Both the position numbers and the translations under genes were made by a program. A DNA stretch of 64,000 bases, taken from an uncultured Lachnospiraceae bacterium. Lineage in GTDB: Bacteria; Bacillota; Clostridia; Lachnospirales; Lachnospiraceae. Numbering within the stretch: position 1 is the first letter of the stretch; each line of letters opens with the position of its first letter. Positions 8,468 to 16,230 of the stretch are shown piece after piece. Where the stretch lies: assembly GCA_947626435.1 (NCBI GenBank), contig CANQSB010000002.1, forward strand, positions 1-64,000, read 5' to 3'. The notes below the pieces were generated by a model, which was not told the DNA's origin, did not search any database, and saw only the letters and a program-made list of their open reading frames with translations.

Positions 8468-9897
8468 CAAAAATGGAAAACAAACTATCCTTTTACAATA
8501 CGCTCACAAGGCGCGTGGAAAGGTTTATACCGAATAATGATGGAAAGGTGTCAATGTACACCTGCGGGCCGACAGTATATCATTATGCGCATATCGGCAA
8601 CCTCAGAAGCTACATAATGGAGGATTTGCTTGAAAAAACGCTGCGCTATATAGGCTATGACGTCAAGCGCGTTATGAATATAACTGACGTGGGGCATCTT
8701 TCAAGCGACGCCGATACGGGCGAGGACAAAATGCTGAGCGGAGCAAAGCGCGAGCACAAGAGCGTGATGGAGATAGCAAAATTTTACACTGACGCGTTTT
8801 TTAGCGACTGCAGAAAGCTGAATATCAAGACGCCTGACGTCGTGGAGCCTGCCACGAACTGCATAGACGAGTTTATTCATATGATTACGGTATTGCTGGA
8901 AAAGGGCTACGCGTATGAGAGCGGCGGAAATATATATTTTGACACTTCAAAGCTGAAGGAATACTATGTATTTTCGAGCCAGAGCGAGAAAGAGCTGCTT
9001 GTCGGCGTGCGCGATGACGTGGGCGAGGACGAAAATAAGAGGAATAAGAGCGACTTCGTGCTGTGGTTTACAAAGTCAAAGTTTGAGGATCAGGAGCTTA
9101 AATGGGAGAGCCCGTGGGGGCTTGGGTATCCAGGGTGGCATATTGAGTGCTCGTGCATCAGCATGAAGCATCTTGGCGAGTATATGGATATTCACTGTGG
9201 CGGCGTGGACAATATTTTCCCGCACCATACGAATGAGATTGCGCAGAGTGAGGCGTATCTTGGGCATAAGTGGTGCAATTACTGGTTTCATGTGCATCAT
9301 TTGAATGACAAGTCGGGGAAGATGAGTAAGTCGAAAGGGGATTTCCTTACTGTGTCGCTTTTGGAGGAAAAGGGGTATGATCCGCTTGTTTACCGCTTTT
9401 TCTGCTTACAGTCGCATTACCGCAAGCCGCTTGAATTTTCGTATGAGGTGCTTGACAACATGAGTGCGGCGTATGACAAGCTGGTGAAACGGATAGGCGC
9501 GCTTGACAGGAGCGGTGAGGTTGATAAGGAGAAATTTGATGAGTACAGGGCGCAGTTTGAGGAGGCGCTTTGCGACGACTTAAATTCGGCTATGGCGGTG
9601 ACGGTACTTTATGATATGCTCAAGGCGGATATGTCGGATGCGACAAAGTTTGCGCTGGCGGAGAGCTTTGATGAGGTGCTGTCGCTTGATTTTGCCGTGG
9701 CGCACGAGAAGAAGGCGGCGGACAGCGGAGTTGATGCGGAGTTTGAGGCGTATATACTTGAAAAGATAGAGGAGCGTAAGGCTGCGAAAAAGGAGAAGGA
9801 TTTTGCTAAGGCTGATGCAATTAGGGATGAGCTGATGGCGAAGGGAGTTACGCTTAAAGACACGCGGGAAGGTGTTGTCTGGGAGCTTAAGAAGTGA
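8464..9897 (+). CDS. cysS: Cysteinyl-tRNA synthetase
   Basis: Class I enzyme that charges tRNA-Cys. The zinc-site cysteine is in YTCGPTVY, the HIGH motif appears as HIGN, the GWHIECS segment holds a further zinc ligand, the KMSKS loop is GKMSKSKGDFLT, and the DALR and anticodon-binding C-terminal parts follow. Length is 477 aa, normal for bacteria. Translation is probably coupled to cysE through the ATGA overlap. mrnC starts 14 bases after the stop. Confidence 0.96.
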   Translation: MTKMENKLSFYNTLTRRVERFIPNNDGKVSMYTCGPTVYHYAHIGNLRSYIMEDLLEKTLRYIGYDVKRVMNITDVGHLSSDADTGEDKMLSGAKREHKSVMEIAKFYTDAFFSDCRKLNIKTPDVVEPATNCIDEFIHMITVLLEKGYAYESGGNIYFDTSKLKEYYVFSSQSEKELLVGVRDDVGEDENKRNKSDFVLWFTKSKFEDQELKWESPWGLGYPGWHIECSCISMKHLGEYMDIHCGGVDNIFPHHTNEIAQSEAYLGHKWCNYWFHVHHLNDKSGKMSKSKGDFLTVSLLEEKGYDPLVYRFFCLQSHYRKPLEFSYEVLDNMSAAYDKLVKRIGALDRSGEVDKEKFDEYRAQFEEALCDDLNSAMAVTVLYDMLKADMSDATKFALAESFDEVLSLDFAVAHEKKAADSGVDAEFEAYILEKIEERKAAKKEKDFAKADAIRDELMAKGVTLKDTREGVVWELKK

Positions 9898-9911
9898 TAT
9901 GAGGGTTTGTT

Positions 9912-10352
9912 ATGGAGAATGACGGTATGCTTTCGCAGATACGGGCGGCGTTTGGCGGAGGCGGAGTGGATATCAGGACTTATTCACCGCTGACGTTTGC
10001 CTATATTGGTGATGCGGTTTATGAGATTATCATGCGTACTATTGTGGTGGATATGGGGCAGCGTGCAGTGGAGGAGCTGCACAGGCATACGATTAAGCTG
10101 GTGTGCGCGCAGACGCAGGCGGCTATGGCTGAGGCGCTGTATGATGATTTTATGACTGAGGAGGAGCAGGCAATTTACAGGCGTGGGAAAAATGCAAAAA
10201 TTAATTCGTCAGCAAAGAATGCCAGTCTTGCGGATTACAAAAAGGCGACGGGATTCGAGGCGGCCTGCGGTTATTTGTTTTTGAGCGGCAGGTCGGAGCG
10301 TGCCGTAGAGCTTGTAAAAAAAGGGATTGAGCTGCTGGGCATTGAGATTTGA
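9912..10352 (+). CDS. mrnC: Mini-ribonuclease III
   Basis: A 146-residue RNase III catalytic domain without a double-strand-RNA-binding domain; in Bacillus it matures 23S rRNA ends. Family motifs are AYIGDAVYEI (the acidic metal site), RRGKNAK and a second acidic region. The ATG follows GAGGG. The position between cysS and rlmB matches the Bacillus and Clostridium gene order and supports the call. Confidence 0.93.
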   Translation: MENDGMLSQIRAAFGGGGVDIRTYSPLTFAYIGDAVYEIIMRTIVVDMGQRAVEELHRHTIKLVCAQTQAAMAEALYDDFMTEEEQAIYRRGKNAKINSSAKNASLADYKKATGFEAACGYLFLSGRSERAVELVKKGIELLGIEI

Positions 10353-10382
10353 CGGAATATTTGCGGTGAATGGAGTATTATT

Positions 10383-11129
10383 ATGAGATATGAAGAATTT
10401 ACGATAGAGGGAAGGAATGCCGTTATCGAGGCATTCCGCGCGGGCAAGCCGATTGATAAGCTGTTTATGCTTGACGGGGCGCAGGACGGGCCTATGCAGA
10501 CTATAAAGCGCGAGGCAAAAAAGCACGATACCTTTATAAAGTATGTGACGAAGGAGCGTCTTGACCAGATAAGCAGCACGGGCAAGCATCAGGGCGTTAT
10601 CGCGTATGCGGCGGCGTATGAATATGCGCAGGTTGAGGATATATTGACAGCGGCGCGGGAAAAGGGTGAGCAGCCGTTTATATTTCTGCTTGACGGCATA
10701 GAAGATCCGCACAATCTGGGGGCGATTATCAGGACAGCAAATCTTTCTGGCGCGCACGGCGTAATTATTCCAAAGGACCGCTCTGCGGGGCTTACCGCAG
10801 CTGTGGCTAAAGCGTCGGCGGGGGCTTTGAATTATACGTCCGTAGCGCGCGTGACAAATCTTGTCAGGACTATGGAGGATTTGAAAAAAGAGGGGCTGTG
10901 GTTTGTGTGCGCTGATATGGACGGTGATTTGATGTATGACCTTGATTTGAGGGGAGCTATTGGTCTTGTCGTAGGAAATGAAGGCTCGGGAGTGAGCAGG
11001 CTTGTGAAGGAGAGCTGCGATTTTAACGCCGCAATTCCTATGAAGGGCGATATTGATTCGCTAAACGCGTCGGTGGCGGCGGGAGTGCTTGCGTATGAGA
11101 TAGTGCGCCAGAGAATGATGAAAAAGTGA
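10383..11129 (+). CDS. rlmB: 23S rRNA (guanosine-2'-O-)-methyltransferase RlmB
   Basis: A SpoU/TrmH-family trefoil-knot methyltransferase of 248 aa. The N-terminal substrate-binding domain (1-75) begins with EGRNAVIEAF. The knot motifs are LDGIEDPHNLGAIIRTA, VVGNEGSGVSR and IPMKGDIDSLNASVAAGVLAYE. It uses SAM to methylate a guanosine ribose in 23S rRNA. The stop leaves only seven bases before sigH, so the two are co-transcribed. Confidence 0.93.
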   Translation: MRYEEFTIEGRNAVIEAFRAGKPIDKLFMLDGAQDGPMQTIKREAKKHDTFIKYVTKERLDQISSTGKHQGVIAYAAAYEYAQVEDILTAAREKGEQPFIFLLDGIEDPHNLGAIIRTANLSGAHGVIIPKDRSAGLTAAVAKASAGALNYTSVARVTNLVRTMEDLKKEGLWFVCADMDGDLMYDLDLRGAIGLVVGNEGSGVSRLVKESCDFNAAIPMKGDIDSLNASVAAGVLAYEIVRQRMMKK

Positions 11130-11136
11130 GGCGGAA

Positions 11137-11760
11137 ATGGCATCTGGATTTGAAACCTTTTCAGACGAGGAGCTTATCGACAGGATAAGGCAGGGCGAGA
11201 GCGGCATCACGGATTATATAATGGACAAGTACAAAAACCTTGTCAGAAAAAAGGCAAAGTCGATGTATATACTCGGGGCGGACAGCGACGACCTCATACA
11301 GGAGGGAATGATAGGGCTTTTCAAGGCTGTGCGCGATTATGACGCAGGCAGGGACGCGAGCTTTTACACGTTTGCGGATTTATGCGTGTCGCGCCAGATG
11401 TACAACGCCGTGCAGTCCTCGCGCAGGAAAAAGCATACGCCGCTTAACTCATACGTGTCGCTTTATGCTGATGCAAGGGAGAATGAAGGCGATGGCGATA
11501 CTACGGAGCTTGTAAACCTGTTGATTTCGGGAATACAGACGAATCCCGAGGAGCTTTTCATAGATAAGGAGAATGTCGAGCAGATAGAGGCGATTATTTC
11601 CAAGGAACTGAGCGGCTTTGAAAAGCAGGTACTTGACTTGTACCTGACAGGGATGTCATATTCGCAGATAGCAAAGGTGCTGGGGCGTGACGCCAAATCT
11701 ACAGATAATGCGCTGCAGCGGCTAAAGGCAAAGCTTAAGCGTGCTGTGGATAATAGTTGA
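11137..11760 (+). CDS. sigH: RNA polymerase sigma factor SigH
   Basis: A 207-residue sigma-70-family factor of the sporulation and transition-state type. Region 2 contains DSDDLIQEGMIGLFKAVRDYD and FYTFADLCVSRQMYNAVQ-like sequence; region 4 ends with LTGMSYSQIAKVLGRDAKS, the -35-binding helix-turn-helix. Its place at the end of the cysE-cysS-mrnC-rlmB operon is the standard Firmicute arrangement; the yacP gene usually before sigH is missing. Presence of sigH suggests, but does not prove, sporulation ability. GAGGCGGAA overlapping the rlmB stop is the ribosome site. Confidence 0.92.
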   Translation: MASGFETFSDEELIDRIRQGESGITDYIMDKYKNLVRKKAKSMYILGADSDDLIQEGMIGLFKAVRDYDAGRDASFYTFADLCVSRQMYNAVQSSRRKKHTPLNSYVSLYADARENEGDGDTTELVNLLISGIQTNPEELFIDKENVEQIEAIISKELSGFEKQVLDLYLTGMSYSQIAKVLGRDAKSTDNALQRLKAKLKRAVDNS

Positions 11761-11773
11761 GTTTCGTTGTCTG

Positions 11774-11798
11774 GCCATTTGAAATAAATGGCAGTTTT
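11774..11798 (+). terminator. Probable intrinsic terminator after sigH
   Basis: GCCATT / AATGGC with a seven-base loop is followed by AGTTTT. The short T-run makes it a modest terminator; it closes the cysE-sigH operon. Confidence 0.45.
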
Positions 11799-11835
11799 GG
11801 GCTGAAATAATGAAATAAATGATACAAGCAATTTA

Positions 11836-11864
11836 TTGACTATGCGTGGAATAGAAGTTAAACT
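11836..11864 (+). promoter_or_regulatory. Sigma-A-type promoter for the DUF3048 gene
   Basis: TTGACT, a 17-base spacer, then TAAACT, some 40 bases before the start codon at 11902. Confidence 0.65.
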
Positions 11865-11901
11865 ATTATTGTAATTATAGCTAAATATGAGGAGGAGCTT
11901 T

Positions 11902-13038
11902 ATGAAGAAAAGGGAATTAATTAAAAAAAAGATTAATAAGGGGCTTGTGCTTGGAATTGCGGCAGCAGTGGCAGCGGCTATGATAAGCCCGGTTAATTTT
12001 GGACAGGCAGGGCTGTCGGAGGTGTATGCAGCGGAAGATGATAACGGTATTTCCACTATGCCTTTGCCGATAGAGACTCCGGCGTATGTCAGAAGCGTAT
12101 ATACGAATGAATGGATTACGCCTGAACAGGCGGCAGTCAGACCGATAGCCGTAATGATGCCGACGGACAAGACGGCGCAGCCCTCATATGGCATAAGCCA
12201 TGCCAAGGTTTTGTATGAGGTTATGGAGGAAGGCGAAATTTCGCGGCAGATGGCAATTATTGATGATTGGGCGGGACTTCCGCAGATAGGAAATGTGAGA
12301 AGCTGCAGGGCATACTATATTCCCGAAGCTACAGAATGGGACGCTATACTTGTGCATTTTGGCGGTGTAGTATATATGAAGGACAGGATTACCGCTCCCG
12401 ACATAAATAACATCAGCGGTACGGCGCAGTACGGGGTGGGAGGCGGAGCTCCGGGTTCTGGTGCGTTCTTTAGGACTACGGATAAAAAAGCGCCGCATAA
12501 TGCTTACACAAGTGCGGCAGGAATTATAAATGCCTGTGCTGAGCTTGGATATTCGACAACAATAAGACCTGAATACTACAAGGCGAAGCATTTTACCTTT
12601 GCAGAGGGAGTAAATACATTAGAGCAGTACGGTGCGGCAGCAGAGACGGCAAACACGATTGACCTTTCAAATATTTTTACATATACTAAAAGCTCGCTTG
12701 TATATAACCCTGCGGATGGTTTGTATTATAAGTCTTTACATGGAAAGCCACAGACGGACGCGCTAAACGGTGAGCAGCTTAAGTTTGCGAATGTAATTGT
12801 GCAGAATACAAAGTGGGCTAAGCTTGACGATAAGGGGTATCTTTATTTCCAGAATTATGATGCGACGGAGGACGGCTATTATTTTACAAAGGGTAAGTGC
12901 ATACATGTGACATGGCAGAAGACGGACGATTATTCGCCGACAGTGTATTATGATGATTTTGGCAACGAGATACAGCTTAATGAGGGTAAGACTTATATTG
13001 CGATAGCCCAGAAAGGCAGAGAAGCTTTAAAATATTAA
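11902..13038 (+). CDS. Secreted DUF3048 (YerB-like) protein
   Basis: A 378-residue exported protein. The N-terminus has a lysine-rich start, a hydrophobic helix (about 13-35) and a probable cleavage near VYAAED, with no lipobox. The DUF3048 domain is recognisable from RPIAVMMPTDKTAQPSYGIS, the LYEVMEEGEISRQMAI strand and the GNVRSCRAYYI segment. The C-terminal half carries HVTWQKTD and the closing Y-rich strands. The family is found in Firmicutes as YerB; its biochemical role is unknown. The ATG at 11902 is chosen because AGGAGGAG stands 4-11 bases before it; an ATG at 11887 would overlap that site. Confidence 0.88.
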   Translation: MKKRELIKKKINKGLVLGIAAAVAAAMISPVNFGQAGLSEVYAAEDDNGISTMPLPIETPAYVRSVYTNEWITPEQAAVRPIAVMMPTDKTAQPSYGISHAKVLYEVMEEGEISRQMAIIDDWAGLPQIGNVRSCRAYYIPEATEWDAILVHFGGVVYMKDRITAPDINNISGTAQYGVGGGAPGSGAFFRTTDKKAPHNAYTSAAGIINACAELGYSTTIRPEYYKAKHFTFAEGVNTLEQYGAAAETANTIDLSNIFTYTKSSLVYNPADGLYYKSLHGKPQTDALNGEQLKFANVIVQNTKWAKLDDKGYLYFQNYDATEDGYYFTKGKCIHVTWQKTDDYSPTVYYDDFGNEIQLNEGKTYIAIAQKGREALKY

Positions 13039-13077
13039 GAAACATTAAGGTTGTAAGGACACAACCTAAGTGTTTCT
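13038..13077. repeat. 40-bp palindrome before a terminator
   Basis: AGAAACATTAAGGTTGT and ACAACCTAAGTGTTTCT form a 17-base stem with two mismatched pairs. Like the element at 4503-4562 it is followed closely by an AAAAACGC/GCGTTTTT hairpin. Confidence 0.65.
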
Positions 13078-13087
13078 AAATGTTTAG

Positions 13088-13110
13088 AAAAACGCAAAGG
13101 CGGCGTTTTT
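13088..13110 (+). terminator. Intrinsic terminator, AAAAACGC/GCGTTTTT
   Basis: The stem AAAAACGC / GCGTTTTT ends in five T; same stem sequence as the terminator at 4566-4588. After it, 13120-13190 contains a degenerate repeat of the preceding palindrome (GAGTGCTTGTAAATGTTT versus AAGTGTTTCTAAATGTTT) ending with an ACACCGC/GCGGTGT stem, apparently a decayed tandem copy. Confidence 0.6.
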
Positions 13111-13230
13111 CCGAATGATTTAGGTTGCTTAAAAAGACACCGCCTGAGTGCTTGTAAATGTTTGGGAAAATTTAGAGCGGTGTTTTGGGTGATTGGTGTG
13201 CCTGGTGGAGCGGGCAGATGGAGGATTAGG

Positions 13231-14064
13231 ATGAGATACGAGAATATTAAACTGGATATGGATGGGGCGGTGCAGGCGTCGCTTTCGCTTTACATTCAGG
13301 AGGATTACCCTGCTGTATATGGGTTGCGCAAGCGTCCGTTGGTGCTTATCTGTCCGGGGGGTGGGTATGAGCATGTCTCTGTGAGAGAAGGTGAGCCGAT
13401 AGCGCTTAATTTCCTTACGGCCGGCTGTCATGCGGCTGTGCTTTGGTATGACATTTCCAAGGACGGTGTGGAATATCCGCAGGAGCTTTTAGAGCTTGCG
13501 AAGGCAGTGAGCATTATCAGGAAAAGAGCGGATGAGCTTGCGATAGACAAGGACAAAATCATATTGGCGGGTTTTTCGGCAGGTGGGCATTTGGCGGCGT
13601 GTCTCGGGTGCTTTTGGAATGAGGAATGGCTCGAAAGGGAGATGAATATTTCAAAGGAAAGCTATAAGCCAAACGGTTTGATTCTGGCGTACCCTGTCAT
13701 TACCTCTGGGGAATATGCGCATGTCGGCTCGTTTGTAAACTTTATGGGAGAAAAGGCATCACATGAGCTTGAGGTTAAGCTTAGCCTTGAAAAGCAGGTG
13801 ACTAAGGCTGTGCCGCCGGTGTTTATGTGGCACACCTTTGAGGATGGAGCGGTACCTCTCGAAAATTCGCTTTTGTTTGCGTCGGCATTGAGGCGTGCAG
13901 GTGTAAATTTTGAATATCATGTATTCCCTCATGGAGGACATGGTTATGCCCTTGCTACCAAAGAAACGGCTGCTATACCTGAGTGCAAGGAGATAGACCC
14001 GCAGTGTGAGCAGTGGATGGAGCTGTGCAAAAACTGGCTCGAATATAATTTTGTTGAGAATTAA
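13231..14064 (+). CDS. Alpha/beta-hydrolase, probable carbohydrate esterase
   Basis: A 277-residue cytoplasmic esterase of the acetyl-xylan-esterase/BD-FAE-like group. The oxyanion region is CPGGGYEHVS, the nucleophile Ser is in GFSAGGHLA, the likely acid is in HTFEDGAVP and the catalytic His is in FPHGGHGYAL. There is no signal peptide. Such enzymes commonly remove acetyl groups from short sugars. The next gene is a hexuronate-type reductase, so a role in plant-polysaccharide breakdown is plausible. The frame opens at 13162, but the ATG at 13231 follows GGAGGATTAGG and matches the family start. Confidence 0.88.
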   Translation: MRYENIKLDMDGAVQASLSLYIQEDYPAVYGLRKRPLVLICPGGGYEHVSVREGEPIALNFLTAGCHAAVLWYDISKDGVEYPQELLELAKAVSIIRKRADELAIDKDKIILAGFSAGGHLAACLGCFWNEEWLEREMNISKESYKPNGLILAYPVITSGEYAHVGSFVNFMGEKASHELEVKLSLEKQVTKAVPPVFMWHTFEDGAVPLENSLLFASALRRAGVNFEYHVFPHGGHGYALATKETAAIPECKEIDPQCEQWMELCKNWLEYNFVEN

Positions 14065-14127
14065 AAAATAGGCAGTCGTTTTTACGCGGTCGATACTGCA
14101 TTAGCTGTAAGCAGAGCCTTGCAGATG

Positions 14128-14160
14128 CCTAAATTCGGACGGTTTAGAACATATTTTACA
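14128..14160 (-). repeat. Half copy of the ~131-bp palindromic element
   Basis: CCTAAATTCGGACGG and TTTAGAACATATTT are the reverse complement of one arm of the element at 6167-6297 (AAATGTGTTCTAAAC, GTCCGAATTTAG). The other arm is absent, so this looks like a decayed remnant. The remainder of 14065-14207 shows nothing else. Confidence 0.55.
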
Positions 14161-14207
14161 ACTACCTATTTTATTTATGACGCTGAGGCGGCGGAAGGGA
14201 GATTGAT

Positions 14208-15824
14208 ATGAGGTTAAATAAAGAGGGGTTAAAGGATAGGGATGCATGGATAAAAGCGGGTTATTATGTGCCCGCGTTTGACAGGGAGAAGCTGGCGGAA
14301 AGCACGAAGAAAAATCCGGAGTGGATTCATTTTGGAGCGGGCAATATTTTCCGAGCGTTTCAGGCAAATCTGCTGCAGCAGCTTATCGAAGAGGGCAAGA
14401 GCGGGACAGGGCTTATCGTCGCAGAGGGCTTTGACTATGAAATCATAGAAAAAATGAATCGACCTCATGATGATTACAGCATTCTTGTGACACTCAAAAG
14501 CAGCGGAGAAGTTGAAAAAACGGTGATTGGCAGTATAGTGGAGTCGCTTATTTTAGACAGTGGAAATGAAAGCGAGTTTTCGCGCCTAAAAGAGATTTTT
14601 GCCGCAAAGTCATTGAAGCTGGCGAGCTTTACAATCACAGAAAAAGGCTACAGCCTTGTGGATGGCAAAGGCAATATGCTTCCCGCCGTTCAAAGTGATA
14701 TGGAAAACGGCTTTGGCAGCCCCAAGAGCTATCTGGGAAAGGTATGTGCGCTGATATATGAGCGGTATCTGCATGGCAGGCTGCCGCTTGCGCTTGTGAG
14801 CATGGACAACTGTTCTCACAACGGAGACAAATTAAAAGCAGCCGTAACCGCTTTCGCGGAAGCATGGACAAAATCGGGCATAGCGGAAGCTGGATTTATG
14901 GATTATGTAAATAATCCTTCGTGCCTGTCTTTCCCATGGAGCATGATTGACAAAATCACGCCGCGCCCTGACCCAAAGGTGGAGGCAGTATTGGCGGCAG
15001 ATAAAATAGAAGATTTGGAAAAGGTAGTGACAAGCAAGAATACATGGGTAGCGCCATTTGTAAACGCGGAGGAATGCCAGTATCTCGTGATTGAGGATGC
15101 TTTTCCAAACGGGCGTCCTAAGCTGGAGGACACAGGCGTAATCTTCACCACGAGGGAAACAGTGGACAAGGTTGAAAAAATGAAGGTATGCACATGCCTT
15201 AATCCGCTTCATACTACGCTTGCTGTATTTGGCTGCCTGCTTGGATATGAGCTTATTTCAGAGGAGATGAAAAATCCGGCGCTGAAAAAGCTGGTAGAAC
15301 GGATAGGATATCAGGAAGGATTGCCGGTAGTGGTTAATCCGGGCATTTTAAATCCCGAAAAATTTATTGACGAGGTAGTGAATACGCGTATTCCCAATCC
15401 GTTTATGCCTGATACGCCGCAGAGAATTGCCACAGACACATCGCAGAAGCTTCCGATACGCTTCGGGGAGACAATCAAGGCGTACGATGCCTCAAAGGAA
15501 TTGTCACTCGATACGCTTGAAGGCATACCGTTTGTGTTTGCCGGGTGGCTTAGATATTTGATGGGCATTGATGATAAGGGTAATGCGTTTACGCCAAGCC
15601 CCGACCCATTGCTTGAAGATTTGATGCCGCTGCTTGCGGATGTAAAGCTTGGAGGCAGCTATGATGTGCGTGCTGTGGTAACACCGATATTACGGCGTTC
15701 GGACATATTCGGTGCAGACCTTACGCAGTCTGTGCTTGGGGATAAGGTTATTTCATTTTTTGAGGAAATGATAAAGAAGCCCGGAGCGGTTGCGGAGCTG
15801 CTGGATAAAAAGTTTAACTGTTAG
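14208..15824 (+). CDS. uxuB: Mannitol dehydrogenase family, probable fructuronate reductase
   Basis: A 538-residue NAD-dependent polyol/hexonate dehydrogenase. The N-terminal NAD-binding part starts at WIHFGAGNIFRAF. The all-helical C-terminal catalytic part carries KVCTCLNPLHT, the K...N-x2-H active-site signature of this family. Best guess is D-mannonate oxidoreductase (fructuronate reductase) in glucuronate breakdown; tagaturonate reductase or a mannitol enzyme cannot be excluded. No uxuA or uxaC is adjacent. The ATG follows AAGGGAGA. The gene symbol is a family-level inference. Confidence 0.8.
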   Translation: MRLNKEGLKDRDAWIKAGYYVPAFDREKLAESTKKNPEWIHFGAGNIFRAFQANLLQQLIEEGKSGTGLIVAEGFDYEIIEKMNRPHDDYSILVTLKSSGEVEKTVIGSIVESLILDSGNESEFSRLKEIFAAKSLKLASFTITEKGYSLVDGKGNMLPAVQSDMENGFGSPKSYLGKVCALIYERYLHGRLPLALVSMDNCSHNGDKLKAAVTAFAEAWTKSGIAEAGFMDYVNNPSCLSFPWSMIDKITPRPDPKVEAVLAADKIEDLEKVVTSKNTWVAPFVNAEECQYLVIEDAFPNGRPKLEDTGVIFTTRETVDKVEKMKVCTCLNPLHTTLAVFGCLLGYELISEEMKNPALKKLVERIGYQEGLPVVVNPGILNPEKFIDEVVNTRIPNPFMPDTPQRIATDTSQKLPIRFGETIKAYDASKELSLDTLEGIPFVFAGWLRYLMGIDDKGNAFTPSPDPLLEDLMPLLADVKLGGSYDVRAVVTPILRRSDIFGADLTQSVLGDKVISFFEEMIKKPGAVAELLDKKFNC

Positions 15825-15849
15825 TATGCTTTGAAATTCATATAACGCA

Positions 15850-15885
15850 AAAATACCGCAGAACCAATGGTTCTGCGGTATTCTT
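15850..15885. terminator. Strong bidirectional terminator
   Basis: The perfect 13-base stem ATACCGCAGAACC / GGTTCTGCGGTAT has a three-base loop, with A-runs on the left and TTCTTT on the right. It can end both the dehydrogenase transcript and the tRNA-Pro transcript arriving from the other side. Confidence 0.85.
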
Positions 15886-15899
15886 TAATGGTTGCACAG

Positions 15900-15974
15900 T
15901 CGGAGTGACAAGATTCGAACTTGCGGCCTCCACCTCCCTAAGGTGGCGCTCTAGCCAAACTGAGCCACACCCCG
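15900..15974 (-). tRNA. tRNA-Pro (anticodon AGG)
   Basis: On the minus strand the acceptor CGGGGTG pairs with CACTCCG. The D-arm is GCTC...GAGC. The anticodon stem CCACC/GGTGG holds the loop TTAGGGA, so the anticodon is AGG, reading CCU. The T-arm GCAAG TTCGAAT CTTGT is normal. CCA is not encoded. An A in the wobble position is unusual for a bacterial proline tRNA and implies either inosine formation or unmodified A34. Confidence 0.92.
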
Positions 15975-16090
15975 TTACAACTGACAAAAATTATTATACT
16001 TATATATGTAATAAATGTCAAGAAAAAAATAAAATTTTTTACTGATTACAAAAGATAAAAAAAATCAAGAAAAATGATTAATTTTAATCA

Positions 16091-16119
16091 TTGTTTTAAA
16101 TGAGGATATATGTTAAATT
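16091..16119 (+). promoter_or_regulatory. Possible promoter of the leuA-araC gene
   Basis: TTGTTT, 17 bases, TAAATT. Downstream (16120-16230) is a leader of about 110 bases with a short TGTGCC/GGCACA hairpin, but no T-box or other riboswitch signature was recognised. Confidence 0.4.
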
Positions 16120-16230
16120 AACTACTAAACTACCCAAAACAGTATGGGAAAGAAAATGTTTGTGCCTGCGCTGCCGGCACAGGCAATAAATGCGCAAAGG
16201 GCAGTGCAGAAATAAGGGGATGAGGAAAAG

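Noticed and set aside
16120-16230. Possible riboswitch or T-box before leuA-araC
   Set aside because: The short hairpin is present, but no T-box core or leucine-codon leader peptide could be seen.
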